From positions 49,316 to 113,315 of the forward strand of contig UQKL01000004.1 of NCBI GenBank assembly GCA_900541695.1: DNA of 64,000 nt. The letters are read 5' to 3'. The stretch comes from an uncultured Collinsella sp. Lineage in GTDB: Bacteria > Actinomycetota > Coriobacteriia > Coriobacteriales > Coriobacteriaceae. Under the pieces are notes generated by a model. The model was not told the origin of the DNA and searched no databases. It saw only the letters and a list, made by a program, of their open reading frames with translations. The position numbers and the translations under genes were made by a program. The number at the start of each line of letters is the position of its first letter. Position 1 is the first letter of the stretch. Positions 31,130 to 40,880 of this stretch are shown one piece after another.

Positions 31130-32932
31130 ATGTCTCAGAGAAACACCAGTCCGCTCAAACGCTCCACCGTGCGCCGCACGCTGCAGCGTTTTTGGGACGT
31201 CACGCGCACGCAGCCGCTGATCGTCTTTCTCTCGGTGTTCTCGTCGGCGGGCTACATCTTTTTGCTCACGTTTGCCAACACCTACGTGATGGCCCTCATC
31301 GTCGACCGCGTCCAAGCGGGTTCCGTGGCGGGCGATCAAGTATTCGAGGTCTTTGGCCCCTACATTCTGGCGCTCGTGCTCGTTAACCTAGTGGGCCAGA
31401 TCCTCTCCAAGCTGCAGGACTACACCGTCTACAAGCTCGAGATTGCGGGTAACTATCACTTGGCGCGCCTGTGCTTCGACACGCTCTCCAATCAATCCAT
31501 GACATTTCACACCAGCCGCTTTGGCGGATCGCTCGTGAGCCAGACGAGTCGTTTTATGAGCGGCTATACGGGGCTGGTAGACGTGACGGTGTATTCGCTC
31601 ATTCCCACCATCACCTCGGTTGTCTGCACGGTGGCGGCGCTCGCTCCGGTGGTGCCCACATTTACCGTGATCCTGGTGGGCATCATGGTCGTCTACATTG
31701 CGTTTGTCTGGCTTATGTACAAGCGCATCATGCCGCTTTCGGCCGCGACGTCCGCCGCGCAGAACAAGCTGTCGGGCGTGCTGTCCGACGCGGTCACGAA
31801 TATCCTGGCCGTCAAGACCTGTGGGCGCGAGGACTTTGAGCGCGACCTGTTCGATGCCGCCGACCGCGCCGCGCGCGACGCCGAAACGGTTTCGATGCAC
31901 GCCATGATGCAGCGCAACTTTACGACCTCGGGCCTTATCGTCATCACCATGGCCGTGGTGAGTGTGTTCGTCGCGGGTGGCAACGCGTGGTTTGGCATTT
32001 CGGCCGGCGCGCTCGTCATGATCTTTACCTATACGTACAACCTCACCATGCGTCTGAACTACGTAAGCTCCATGATGCAGCGCATCAACCGCGCGCTGGG
32101 CGATGCGGCCGAGATGACGCGCGTGCTGGACGAGCCGCGTCTGGTGGCAGACGACGAGAACGCTCCCGAGCTTAAAGTGACCGAAGGTGCGATTGATTTT
32201 GAGCACCTGAGCTTTGCATACCGTGACGCCGCGGCGGGCGAGAACGTGTTCGACGACCTGACGCTTCACGTGGCGGCGGGCCAGCGCGTGGGCCTGGTGG
32301 GTAAATCGGGCTCGGGCAAGACGACGCTCACCAAGCTGCTGTTGCGCTTGGACGATGTGCAGGGCGGCCGCGTGCTCGTGGACGGCCAAGACGTCTCGCG
32401 CTGCACGCAGCAGAGCCTGCGCCGCCAGGTTGCCTACGTGCCGCAGGAGGCGCTGCTGTTCCATCGCTCCATTCGCGAGAATATCGCCTACGGCCGCCCC
32501 GACGCAACCGACGAGCAGATTCGCGAGGCCGCGCGCCTGGCCAATGCGACCGAGTTTATCGACCGCCTGCCCAACGGCTTTGACACCATGGTGGGCGAGC
32601 GCGGCGTCAAGCTTTCGGGCGGCCAACGTCAGCGCGTGGCCATCGCCCGCGCTATCCTGACCGACGCGCCGATCCTGGTGCTCGACGAGGCGACGTCTGC
32701 CCTCGACAGCGAGTCCGAGGCGCTGGTGCAGGAGGCGCTCGAGAACCTGATGCGCGGTCGCACCTCCATTGTGGTGGCGCATCGCCTGTCCACCGTGGCG
32801 GCGCTCGATCGCATCGTGGTGCTGGCGGACGGCGAGATTGTCGAGGACGGTACGCATGCGCAGCTTGTCGAGGCAGGCGGCGAGTATGCGAGCCTGTGGG
32901 GCCGCCAGACCGGCGCATTTTTGGAGGCGTAA
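31130..32932 (+). CDS. ABC exporter, fused permease and ATPase half-transporter
   Basis: A 600-aa half-transporter: six transmembrane segments in about residues 30-310 and a C-terminal ATP-binding domain with Walker A GKSGSGKTT (near 391), signature LSGGQRQR (near 496) and Walker B ILVLDEATSALD (near 516). It is of the MsbA/LmrA type and probably works as a homodimer, exporting lipid, drug or peptide. The ATG follows GAAAGGA. No second half-transporter is next to it. Substrate is unknown. Confidence 0.92.
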   Translation: MSQRNTSPLKRSTVRRTLQRFWDVTRTQPLIVFLSVFSSAGYIFLLTFANTYVMALIVDRVQAGSVAGDQVFEVFGPYILALVLVNLVGQILSKLQDYTVYKLEIAGNYHLARLCFDTLSNQSMTFHTSRFGGSLVSQTSRFMSGYTGLVDVTVYSLIPTITSVVCTVAALAPVVPTFTVILVGIMVVYIAFVWLMYKRIMPLSAATSAAQNKLSGVLSDAVTNILAVKTCGREDFERDLFDAADRAARDAETVSMHAMMQRNFTTSGLIVITMAVVSVFVAGGNAWFGISAGALVMIFTYTYNLTMRLNYVSSMMQRINRALGDAAEMTRVLDEPRLVADDENAPELKVTEGAIDFEHLSFAYRDAAAGENVFDDLTLHVAAGQRVGLVGKSGSGKTTLTKLLLRLDDVQGGRVLVDGQDVSRCTQQSLRRQVAYVPQEALLFHRSIRENIAYGRPDATDEQIREAARLANATEFIDRLPNGFDTMVGERGVKLSGGQRQRVAIARAILTDAPILVLDEATSALDSESEALVQEALENLMRGRTSIVVAHRLSTVAALDRIVVLADGEIVEDGTHAQLVEAGGEYASLWGRQTGAFLEA

Positions 32933-32995
32933 AGACCCCATACGTGGGACAATCGTGCCCATAGGTTTGTTATGCCGTTGAAGCGAGGAGTCGTT

Positions 32996-33661
32996 ATGCC
33001 ACGCGAGACCAATGCCGCCAAACGCGAGCGCGCCGTTGAGGTGTGCGAGCGCCTCAACCGCCGCTATGGACCGGTCGAGTGCTTTTTGGACCACGAGAAT
33101 CCCTTTAGGTTGCTCATCGCGGTACTGCTCTCGGCTCAGACGACCGACGCGCAGGTCAACAAGGTGACGCCCCAACTGTTTGCCCAGTGGCCCACGCCCG
33201 AGGCCATGGCGGGGGCAAGTGTGACCGACGTGGCGGACACCATTAAGTCACTCGGCTTTTATAAGAGTAAGGCCAAGCATGCTGTGGAGGCTGCGCAGAT
33301 GATTGTTGCCGACTACGGCGGCGAGGTGCCGGCCGACATGAAGGAGCTTGTAAAGCTGCCGGGCGTGGGGCGCAAGACGGCGAACATCGTGCTCAACGTG
33401 GGGTTTGGCATTGTCGAGGGCGTCGCGGTGGATACCCATGTGAACCGCATTGCGCATCGCCTAATGCTGAGCCCCAAGACGCATGCCAAGGAGCCGCTCA
33501 AGACCGAGCAAGATCTGCTCAAGATTCTGCCGCACGAGTATTGGGAGTCGGTCAACCATCAGTGGATCACTTTCGGTCGCGAGATCTGCGACGCCCGCAA
33601 ACCCAAGTGTGACGAGTGTCCGCTGGCAGATTTGTGTCCCAGCGTACGGGTGGCGGGGTAG
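32996..33661 (+). CDS. nth: Endonuclease III
   Basis: A 221-aa bifunctional DNA glycosylase/AP lyase for oxidised pyrimidines. The helix-hairpin-helix LPGVGRKTAN holds catalytic Lys127, Asp146 lies in VDTHVNR, and the 4Fe-4S cluster ligands are Cys198, Cys205, Cys208 and Cys214 in the standard C-X6-C-X2-C-X5-C spacing. The ATG follows GCGAGGAG. Unlike the MutY-like protein at 25951 this paralogous fold has kept its cluster. It precedes mfd, forming a repair neighbourhood. Confidence 0.97.
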   Translation: MPRETNAAKRERAVEVCERLNRRYGPVECFLDHENPFRLLIAVLLSAQTTDAQVNKVTPQLFAQWPTPEAMAGASVTDVADTIKSLGFYKSKAKHAVEAAQMIVADYGGEVPADMKELVKLPGVGRKTANIVLNVGFGIVEGVAVDTHVNRIAHRLMLSPKTHAKEPLKTEQDLLKILPHEYWESVNHQWITFGREICDARKPKCDECPLADLCPSVRVAG

Positions 33662-33765
33662 GGCGGAACGCATCTTCGTCTGGCGTTTTTTGCGGGGCTG
33701 GGCACGCGCTTGAGCTGGAGTCCTCTCCATGCGCTACCATGACAGGCAACGAAATCCGCCGCATA

Positions 33766-33795
33766 CCCGCCGAGCTTGCCCCGGCGGGCTTTTGG
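33766..33795 (+). terminator. Terminator-like hairpin between nth and mfd
   Basis: CCCGCCG (33766-33772) pairs with CGGCGGG (33782-33788), followed by CTTTTGG. It lies 24 nt before the mfd start, so it may also modulate mfd. Confidence 0.6.
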
Positions 33796-33818
33796 CGTTG
33801 CGATGCCGGAGGAACAGC

Positions 33819-36800
33819 ATGCTCATTCACCGTATAGCCGCGCAGCTCTACACTGCCGAGGCCTTGCAGACCGTCGAGGCCGGGCTCGACGCCGGCGAGG
33901 ATGTGACGCTGGCCGTGTCGCAGTCGGGCCGCACGCTTATGGCGGCTGCTCAGTTTGCGCGCCGCCCGCGCCCTACGGTCTACATTGTGAGCGGCGAGGA
34001 CGCGGCCGATCGCGCCGCGCGCAGCCTTGCCGCCTACGTGGGCCTGGCGCACGTGTGCCGCTTTCCCGAGCGCAAGGACTATCCGTGGCGCGAGCAGGCG
34101 CCCGACGATGCCGTGGTGGCGCAGCGCTGCGAGGCTCTGGGGCGTATCGTGCGCGGGGACAACTGCATCATGGTTGCCTCGGCCCGCGCACTGCTGCGTT
34201 GCGTGCCGCCGGTCGAGAGCCGCTACTGGGAGTCCACGACCTTTGCGGTGGGCGAGGAGATTCCTTTTGACGAAGTGCCGCAGCGCCTGGTGGGCATGGG
34301 CTACACCAATGCCGGCGCCGCCGACGCACCCGGCCTGTTCCGCGTGCACGGCGACACCGTCGAGGTATTCCCCGCACAAGAGAAAGCGCCCGTGCGCATT
34401 GAGTTCTTTGGCGACGAGATCGACCGCATTCGCCGTATGGTGAGCTCTACGGGCCAAACCATCGGCAACGAGGACAGCATCGAGATCTTCCCGTGCCGCG
34501 AGCTGGCGCTTACCGACGAAGCCGTTCACAACATGCACGTGGCGCTCTATCGCGCAAGCCAGAGCGACAGCAAGCTGGCGGCACTGCTCGAGATGGTTGA
34601 TGCGCGTATCGTCACACCCGAGCTCGACCGCTTTTTGCCGGTGATGTACGGCCAGACCGTGAGCCCGTTGGCGCACGTGAGCGGCAAGGCGCTTGTGGTT
34701 CTGTCCGAGCCGCGCTCGCTGTTCGACGACTGCCTGCGTGCCTACGAGGATATCGAGGCGCGTGCCGGCGAGGCGGGGATTGACCGCTTGGACGGCCTGT
34801 ACGTGCGCGCCCAGCAGCTCGACTTTGGTTCCCAGCAGCGCCTGAACTACGTGAGCCTGATCCGCGCCGGCGGTGCGGTTACGGCAGAGCTCAAGATTGA
34901 GCAGCCGGCTATCGCAGGCTCGGACAACCGCTTTATGACGCGCGTTCAGGAAGTCGTGGGCAAGCGCTATGCCTGCGTGTTTGCCATTCCCGACCGCGGA
35001 GCGCGCGAGTCGATGGAGCTTACCTTTGGCGACGAGGGCATTACCTTTGAGGAGTCGCTGACGGCCGCCCCCGAAAACGCCGGCGTTATTGGCGAGCGCG
35101 TACGCGTGGCAGCGGCAGATTCTGCCGACCGTGCTGCCCGCCAGGAGGCCCATGCCTCGATCCGCGAGCGCCGCGTCGACGCACTCAACGCCCGCTCGCT
35201 CGAGGCGGGCGCCGCCCAGGCTGCCGCCGGTGCTGCCGTACCCACCATCTCGCGCGGACGCGTGACCTTTGTGGATGCTGCCCTGCCGCAGGGCGTGGTG
35301 GTGCCCGATGCCAACCTAGCCGTGTTCTCGATCGCCGATCTCAATGCCCGCATGGACGCCAACCGCGCGCGCAGCCGTCGCAAGGTGGACATTACGCAGA
35401 TCACGTTTCCGTTTAAGCCGGGCGACTACGTGGTGCACGCTACCCACGGCATCGCACTCTTTAGCGAGATCGCGCGCCAGGAAGTGGGCGGCAAGGAGCG
35501 CGACTACTTTTTGCTGGAATATGCCGACGGCGACAAGCTCTACGTGCCGCTCGAGCAGGTCGACCGCATCACGCGCTATGTTGGTCCCGACGGCGACAAG
35601 CCGCGCCTGACTAGGCTCAACACCGCCGACTGGACGCGTGCCACCAACAAGGCGCGCAAGAACGCCAAAAAGCTGGCGTTTGACCTGGTCGATCTGTATA
35701 CGCGCCGTTCGTCGATTACCGGTATCGCCTGCCCGCCCGACACGCCCGAGCAAATCGAGATGGAGGAGAGCTTTCCTTACGACGAGACGCGCGACCAGCT
35801 GGAGGCTATCGCCGACATTAAGGCCGACATGGAGGCGCCCAAGCCCATGGACCGCCTGCTCTGCGGCGACGTGGGCTTTGGCAAGACCGAGGTTGCCCTG
35901 CGCGCGGCGTTTAAGTGCGTGGACTCCGGCCGTCAGGTCATGGTGCTCTGCCCCACGACCATTCTGGCCCAACAGCACTACGAGACCTTCTTTGAGCGCT
36001 TTGCCCCGTTTGGCCTCGAGGTCGAGGTGCTCAGCCGCTTTCGCACGCCGGCGCAGCAGAAGCGCGCGCTCAAGGCGTTTGCCGAGGGCACGATCGACGT
36101 ACTCATCGGCACGCATCGTTTGCTTTCGGCCGACGTGAACCCCAAGAACCTGGGCATGGTGATCATCGACGAGGAGCAGCGCTTTGGTGTGCAGCACAAG
36201 GAGCAGCTCAAGAACCTGCGCGAGCAAATCGACGTGCTCACGCTTTCGGCAACGCCTATTCCGCGAACCATGCAGATGGCCACGAGCGGCGTGCGCGACA
36301 TGAGCCTGATCACCACACCGCCGACCGGGCGTCGTCCCGTGATCGTGCACGTGGGGGAGTACGACCCCGATGTGGTGAGCGCGGCGATTCGCCTGGAGGT
36401 GGGCCGCGGCGGCCAGGTGTACTACGTGTCCAACCGCGTTAAGACCATCGATGACGCCGTGGCGCGCGTGCATGAGGCCGCGCCCGAGGCGCGCGTGGGC
36501 GTGGCACACGGCAAGATGAGCCCGCGCGAGGTCGAGGACGTGATGATCGAGTTTGCGACCAAAAAGATCGACGTGCTCATCGCCACGACCATCGTGGAGA
36601 GCGGCATCGACAACGCGACCGCCAACACGCTCATCATTGAGGACTCGCAGCGCCTGGGCCTGGCGCAGCTCTACCAGCTCAAGGGCCGCGTGGGCCGCTC
36701 AGCCACGCAGGCATACGCGTACTTTATGTTCCCCGGCGAGCTGCCGCTTACCGAGGAGGCCACGGCACGCCTGACCGCGCTTTCCGAGTTCCAGGACCTG

Positions 36801-37451
36801 GGCAGCGGCATGCGCATCGCCATGCGCGACCTGGAGATTCGCGGCGCCGGCTCGCTTATGGGGGCCGAGCAGCACGGCAACCTGTCGAGCGTGGGCTTTG
36901 ACCTGTTTACGCAGATGCTGGGCCAGGCTGTGGCCGAGGCGCGCGGCGATGACGACGCCGGCGTGGAAGCGGCGAGCGTGGGTATTAATCTGCCGGTCGA
37001 CTACTTCTTGCCCGAGGAGTACCTGCCGGCGGTGGATCAGCGCGTGCTCGTGTACCGCAGGCTCGCGGCTGCAGAGGACCTGGAGAGTATCGACGAGGTA
37101 CAGGAAGAGACCGAGGCCGCGCATGGTGAGCTGCCGTTGGCGGGGCTTAACCTGTTCAATCGCGCGCGCATCCGCATCCGCGGCGAGCGTCTGGGGCTCG
37201 AGAGCGTCACGCTCAGTGGCGGTCGCATCACGTTTTTGGGCGTCGACGTGCCCAAGAAGGTGGCCTTTGAGCTTAAGACCCGTTATGGCGCGGTGAACTT
37301 CCCCAAGAGCCGCAAGTTGTCGGTGCCCTACAAGGCGGGCGCCGGCGCGGGCAGCGGCCTGGGTCGCGGCCTCGACGCCAACGACGGCACCGGCCCCGTG
37401 GCCGCGGCGCTCATGCTGCTGCAGCAGTTGGGTGCCAGCGACGACGACTAA
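33819..37451 (+). CDS. mfd: Transcription-repair coupling factor Mfd
   Basis: A 1210-aa ATP-dependent DNA translocase that removes stalled RNA polymerase and recruits UvrA. In order: the UvrB-like N-terminal region, the RNA-polymerase interaction domain with FKPGDYVVHATHGIALF (about 530-550), helicase motor with GDVGFGKTEVA (near 682) and DEEQRFG, the TRG segment with RVGRS, and a C-terminal domain ending with an unusually Gly/Ala-rich stretch. The length slightly exceeds the usual about 1150 aa. Start at ATG 33819 follows GGAGGA (33808-33813); the in-frame ATG at 33729 would read through the terminator-like hairpin. Confidence 0.96.
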   Translation: MLIHRIAAQLYTAEALQTVEAGLDAGEDVTLAVSQSGRTLMAAAQFARRPRPTVYIVSGEDAADRAARSLAAYVGLAHVCRFPERKDYPWREQAPDDAVVAQRCEALGRIVRGDNCIMVASARALLRCVPPVESRYWESTTFAVGEEIPFDEVPQRLVGMGYTNAGAADAPGLFRVHGDTVEVFPAQEKAPVRIEFFGDEIDRIRRMVSSTGQTIGNEDSIEIFPCRELALTDEAVHNMHVALYRASQSDSKLAALLEMVDARIVTPELDRFLPVMYGQTVSPLAHVSGKALVVLSEPRSLFDDCLRAYEDIEARAGEAGIDRLDGLYVRAQQLDFGSQQRLNYVSLIRAGGAVTAELKIEQPAIAGSDNRFMTRVQEVVGKRYACVFAIPDRGARESMELTFGDEGITFEESLTAAPENAGVIGERVRVAAADSADRAARQEAHASIRERRVDALNARSLEAGAAQAAAGAAVPTISRGRVTFVDAALPQGVVVPDANLAVFSIADLNARMDANRARSRRKVDITQITFPFKPGDYVVHATHGIALFSEIARQEVGGKERDYFLLEYADGDKLYVPLEQVDRITRYVGPDGDKPRLTRLNTADWTRATNKARKNAKKLAFDLVDLYTRRSSITGIACPPDTPEQIEMEESFPYDETRDQLEAIADIKADMEAPKPMDRLLCGDVGFGKTEVALRAAFKCVDSGRQVMVLCPTTILAQQHYETFFERFAPFGLEVEVLSRFRTPAQQKRALKAFAEGTIDVLIGTHRLLSADVNPKNLGMVIIDEEQRFGVQHKEQLKNLREQIDVLTLSATPIPRTMQMATSGVRDMSLITTPPTGRRPVIVHVGEYDPDVVSAAIRLEVGRGGQVYYVSNRVKTIDDAVARVHEAAPEARVGVAHGKMSPREVEDVMIEFATKKIDVLIATTIVESGIDNATANTLIIEDSQRLGLAQLYQLKGRVGRSATQAYAYFMFPGELPLTEEATARLTALSEFQDLGSGMRIAMRDLEIRGAGSLMGAEQHGNLSSVGFDLFTQMLGQAVAEARGDDDAGVEAASVGINLPVDYFLPEEYLPAVDQRVLVYRRLAAAEDLESIDEVQEETEAAHGELPLAGLNLFNRARIRIRGERLGLESVTLSGGRITFLGVDVPKKVAFELKTRYGAVNFPKSRKLSVPYKAGAGAGSGLGRGLDANDGTGPVAAALMLLQQLGASDDD

Positions 37452-37488
37452 CGGGTCGACGCTGCAAACGCCCCGTTTGGGCAATCTG
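37452..37488. repeat. Dispersed 37-nt repeat, copy 1
   Basis: Shares TCGACGCTGCAAACGCCCC and GCAATCTG, separated by a few differing bases, with 50369-50405. It begins right after the mfd stop and ends before the next ribosome site. Confidence 0.65.
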
Positions 37489-37507
37489 GCTCCATCGAAA
37501 GGAAAGT

Positions 37508-38371
37508 ATGTTCGGATACATCTATAAGAAAGATGTCGCCATTATCGCGGTTGTCCTGTGTCTTTGTTTGGGCGTGGGCAGTTTCTTCGATTACCAAATC
37601 TCGAGCGCGCTGTTCAATATCGGCAGCATGTACGGCCGCTTTATCGAGGCCGCTGGCGAGCTGCCGTTTGAGCTGACGGCGAGCATTGCGGGCGTTATGC
37701 TCGTGCGCGCGGTGCGTCCCGATTCCAGAGGGAGCAAATGGCTCGCCGTGCTCGGCATCCTCGTTAACGTTGGTCTGGCTGGCTACGAGATCGTTTCGTC
37801 CCTGCGGGTTGGCGGCAAACTCATCGCGGTTCAGTTGGTGCTGACGTTTGTGCTGGTCATCGCTGCCAACCTTATCGTCTATCGCCTCACGCGCGCGACC
37901 GAGCCCGACGAGCTCACGCGCTGGGCGTTGATGGTGCTGGCCGTGTGGGCCGCTCAAGCCATCATCCTCAACGTCATTGTTAAGCCGCTGTGGTCGCGCC
38001 CGCGCATGCGCGTGATCGAGGTCACGCCGGGGCTCGATTTTCAGCCGTGGTGGGTGATTGGCAACCCCGACAAGTGGGCCTTTATCGCCGCCGGCGTGAT
38101 CAAGGACGGCTTCAAGTCGTTTGCGAGCGGACACACGGCGCATGCGGCGATCGGCCTTATGCTCGCCGGGCTTCCCGCGGCAGCCTTTACGGAAAAGCCT
38201 TCGCGTCGCCGTGTGATCTTTTGGGCGGCGGCTGTGGTCGCGGCGCTCGTCGCGTTTGGCCGCATCGTGATCGGAGCGCACTTTTTGAGTGACGTGAGCT
38301 GCGGTTTTGCTCTGGTACTGGCACTTGAGTGCCTTGCCGCGCGCATTGCCTATCCCAGCGGCGTACAATAG
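37508..38371 (+). CDS. PAP2-family membrane phosphatase
   Basis: A 287-aa membrane protein with about six hydrophobic segments. The three PAP2 motifs are present: KPLWSRPR, FASGHTAHA and GRIVIGAHFLSDV, the latter two with the catalytic histidines. The family dephosphorylates phosphatidic acid, phosphatidylglycerol phosphate or undecaprenyl diphosphate on the outer face of the membrane. The specific lipid is not evident. The ATG follows GAAAGGAAAG. Confidence 0.9.
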   Translation: MFGYIYKKDVAIIAVVLCLCLGVGSFFDYQISSALFNIGSMYGRFIEAAGELPFELTASIAGVMLVRAVRPDSRGSKWLAVLGILVNVGLAGYEIVSSLRVGGKLIAVQLVLTFVLVIAANLIVYRLTRATEPDELTRWALMVLAVWAAQAIILNVIVKPLWSRPRMRVIEVTPGLDFQPWWVIGNPDKWAFIAAGVIKDGFKSFASGHTAHAAIGLMLAGLPAAAFTEKPSRRRVIFWAAAVVAALVAFGRIVIGAHFLSDVSCGFALVLALECLAARIAYPSGVQ

Positions 38372-38416
38372 CTCCGTTTGAATCATCTGACCGATACCCG
38401 GTAAGAGAGGATTGCC

Positions 38417-39442
38417 ATGCTCGCGTTTAACAACGATTATTCCCACGGTGCACATCCGGCAGTGCTGCAGGCACTCGTCGATACCAACATGGAGCCGCAG
38501 CCCGGCTACGGTACCGATGCGCACACCGAGCGTGCCAAGCAGCTTATCCGCGAGGCTTGTCAGGCCCCCGATGCTGACGTGTTTTTTCTGGTGGGCGGCA
38601 CTCAGGCCAACGCGACGGTGATCGACATGCTGCTTGCGCCCTACGAGGGCGTCGTTGCTGCCGAGACTGGCCACGTCGCCTGCCATGAGGCGGGTGCTAT
38701 CGAGTTTGGCGGCCACAAGGTGCTCACCATCCCCGGCTACGAGGGCAAGATGCACGCCGAGGACCTTGAGAACTATATCCAGGTGTTCTACGAAAACGAG
38801 AGCTACGAGCACACGGTGTTCCCGGGTGCCGTGTATGTGAGCCTATCGACCGAGTACGGCACGCTGTACTCCAAGGCCGAGCTCGCGGCGATTCACGCGG
38901 TGTGCCAGAAGCGCGAGATTCCGCTGTTTGTGGATGGCGCCCGCCTGGCCTATGCGCTGGCGGCCGATGAGTGCGACATTACCCTGCCCGAGCTGGCGCA
39001 GCTGTGTGACGTGTTCTACATCGGCGGCACCAAGTGCGGCGCGCTTTGCGGCGAGGCCGTGGTGTTTTGCGGCATGCGCGCTCCGGCGCATCCCATTCCG
39101 CGCATTAAGCAGCACGGTGCGTTGCTGGCCAAGGGTCGCCTGACGGGCGTGCAGTTTGAGGCGCTCTTTACCGATGGCCTGTATTTTGAGATTGGTCACC
39201 AGGCGATTGAGACCGCTCAGGCGCTTCGTCGCGTGCTGCACGAGCGCGGCTACCAGTTCTTCTTGGAGACGCCGACCAACCAGCAGTTCGTGATTCTGCC
39301 CAACGAGGACATGGCCCGCATTCGCGAGCATGCCTCGATCGAGTACTGGGAAAAGTACGACGATACCCACACGGTGGTGCGCTTTTGCACCAGCTGGGCC
39401 ACGACGCAGGAGGATATCGACGCGTTGGCGGCTGTCCTGTAG
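38417..39442 (+). CDS. Low-specificity threonine aldolase family protein (beta-eliminating lyase)
   Basis: A 341-aa PLP-dependent fold-type I enzyme. The Schiff-base lysine is Lys206 in YIGGTKCGAL, the aspartate contacting the PLP nitrogen lies in FVDGARL, and the N-terminal FNNDYSHGAHP matches the substrate-loop start of threonine aldolases. It would cleave L-threonine or L-allo-threonine to glycine and acetaldehyde. Related tyrosine/tryptophan lyases are less likely from length. It ends with a strong terminator. Confidence 0.9.
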   Translation: MLAFNNDYSHGAHPAVLQALVDTNMEPQPGYGTDAHTERAKQLIREACQAPDADVFFLVGGTQANATVIDMLLAPYEGVVAAETGHVACHEAGAIEFGGHKVLTIPGYEGKMHAEDLENYIQVFYENESYEHTVFPGAVYVSLSTEYGTLYSKAELAAIHAVCQKREIPLFVDGARLAYALAADECDITLPELAQLCDVFYIGGTKCGALCGEAVVFCGMRAPAHPIPRIKQHGALLAKGRLTGVQFEALFTDGLYFEIGHQAIETAQALRRVLHERGYQFFLETPTNQQFVILPNEDMARIREHASIEYWEKYDDTHTVVRFCTSWATTQEDIDALAAVL

Positions 39443-39458
39443 CCTGATGTAATGACAA

Positions 39459-39499
39459 GGGGCCGCCCTGCGCCTGAGCTTGGCGCAGGGCGGCCTTTG
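39459..39499 (+). terminator. Terminator after the aldolase gene
   Basis: A 14-bp perfect stem, 39461-39474 with 39482-39495 (GGCCGCCCTGCGCC and its complement), followed by TTTGCTTTT. Confidence 0.9.
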
Positions 39500-39519
39500 C
39501 TTTTGGGGAGAAGGGTTGT

Positions 39520-40101
39520 ATGACCGAGATGTCCGAGCCGACGATTCGCCTGGCGACGCCCGATGATGCGCCGGCGTTGCTTGCCATCTATGAGCCGTAT
39601 GTGCGCCAGACGGCGATTACCTGCGAATACGAGGTGCCGAGCGTTGAGGAGTTCGCTGGGCGCATCGAGCGTACGCTCAAGCGCTATCCATATTTGGTGA
39701 TGGAGTTGGACGGGCGTCCGGTAGGCTATGCCTACGTGAGTTCGCTTAACAGCCGCGAGGCGTACGACTGGTCGGTCGAGACATCGATCTACCTGGCGCG
39801 CGATGTGCGCCACGGCGGGCTGGGCCGCAAGCTGCACGATGCGCTCAAGCAATGCCTGATCGCGATGGGCATCACCAATATGTGCGCGCTCATCGCCGTG
39901 CCGCACGACAAGGACGACGAGTATCTGACGCACAACAGTCAGGATTTCCATGCCCATATGGGCTACCGCCTGGTGGGTACGTTTGACCGCTGTGCCCAGA
40001 AGTTCGGCCGCTGGTACGACATGTGCTGGATGGAGTTGGTCCTGGCCGAGCGCGTCCCTAACCAACCCAAACCAACCTGGTTCCCCGACCTCCTCGCCTA
40101 A
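39520..40101 (+). CDS. GNAT-family N-acetyltransferase (phosphinothricin acetyltransferase-like)
   Basis: A 193-aa acetyl-CoA-dependent transferase. It begins IRLATPDDAPALLAIYEPYV, as in the Pat/Bar/YncA group, and has the acetyl-CoA-binding V-x5-GxG/A loop as VRHGGLGRKLHDAL. The C-terminal MGYRLVGTFDR also fits. The acceptor amine could be methionine sulfoximine-like compounds or another amino acid. ATG 39520 follows GGGAGAAGGG. It converges on the GntR gene across a shared terminator. Confidence 0.88.
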   Translation: MTEMSEPTIRLATPDDAPALLAIYEPYVRQTAITCEYEVPSVEEFAGRIERTLKRYPYLVMELDGRPVGYAYVSSLNSREAYDWSVETSIYLARDVRHGGLGRKLHDALKQCLIAMGITNMCALIAVPHDKDDEYLTHNSQDFHAHMGYRLVGTFDRCAQKFGRWYDMCWMELVLAERVPNQPKPTWFPDLLA

Positions 40102-40140
40102 AACCACCACAAAGGTGCCTGTCCCCTTTGTGGTGGTTTT
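40100..40140. terminator. Bidirectional terminator between acetyltransferase and GntR genes
   Basis: Perfect 15-bp stem, 40100-40114 with 40126-40140 (AAAACCACCACAAAG and its complement). The loop region AGGTGCCTGTCCC resembles the sequence around 58409, where GGCACCTTTGTGGTGG recurs, so this terminator belongs to a dispersed repeat type. Confidence 0.85.
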
Positions 40141-40148
40141 GGTGTTGG

Positions 40149-40871
40149 TTAGCCGATGGGCTCGGTGTATTTGGCACGGTCGGTGCGCTGGATGCGCTTG
40201 GAGACATGGAGCGGGCGGCCGTCGGTGTCGTAGACGTAGTCGGTGATTAGGATCAGCGCCTGCCCGCGCTCAACGTTGAGCAAAAACGCCTCGTTTTGCG
40301 AGGCATAGCACACCTCAAAGGTCTTATGTCCCTGTGCTGGCGCTCGATGGAATTCTTGGCGCAGCGTCGCGTAGAGCGAACCGTTGATATCGCGATCGAT
40401 GAGCGTCTCGAAGCTTGGCGGCAGGTAGGTGGTCTCCAGGCACAGCGGCACGTCGTCCAGGTAGCGCAGGCGGACAAGTTTGACGAGCTTGCTGCCCACG
40501 GCGGCGTCAAAGAACTTAGCCATGCTGCCGGCCGCCTTGGCAAAGCCCGAGTCCACGGTGCGCGTGGTGGGCTTCATGCCCTGACCTTCGACCTGCTTGG
40601 TATAGCTCGAAAACACCAGGTTGTTCTCGTGGAGCGCCGGCGTGTCGGCCACAAAGGCACCACGCCCGCGCTCGGTGCGAACCAGACCCTCATCAACGAG
40701 CACCTTAAGGGCATGGCGCACGGTGCTGCGCGACAGCCCCGATTCGTCCATGAGTTCCATCTCGGACGGCAGCTTGTCTCCGCGTGCGTAGATGCCGGCG
40801 GCGATGCGGTCGCGCAGCATGCCCGCCAAGTGCTCGTATTGGGCCAGTTTCTTTTTAGACGAAGCGTTCAT
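40149..40871 (-). CDS. GntR-family regulator with UTRA ligand domain (regulator 1)
   Basis: A 240-aa repressor of the HutC subfamily: N-terminal winged helix (about 10-78, with LPSEMELMDESGLSRSTVRH) and a C-terminal UTRA domain (about 95-235) that binds a phosphorylated sugar-like effector. It is divergent from the SIS-domain gene at 41077. A 19-bp sequence occurs in both promoter-proximal regions, one copy only 10 bp from its own start, consistent with autoregulation and control of the SIS gene. Confidence 0.93.
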   Translation of the reverse strand: MNASSKKKLAQYEHLAGMLRDRIAAGIYARGDKLPSEMELMDESGLSRSTVRHALKVLVDEGLVRTERGRGAFVADTPALHENNLVFSSYTKQVEGQGMKPTTRTVDSGFAKAAGSMAKFFDAAVGSKLVKLVRLRYLDDVPLCLETTYLPPSFETLIDRDINGSLYATLRQEFHRAPAQGHKTFEVCYASQNEAFLLNVERGQALILITDYVYDTDGRPLHVSKRIQRTDRAKYTEPIG

Positions 40872-40880
40872 GCGATCAAC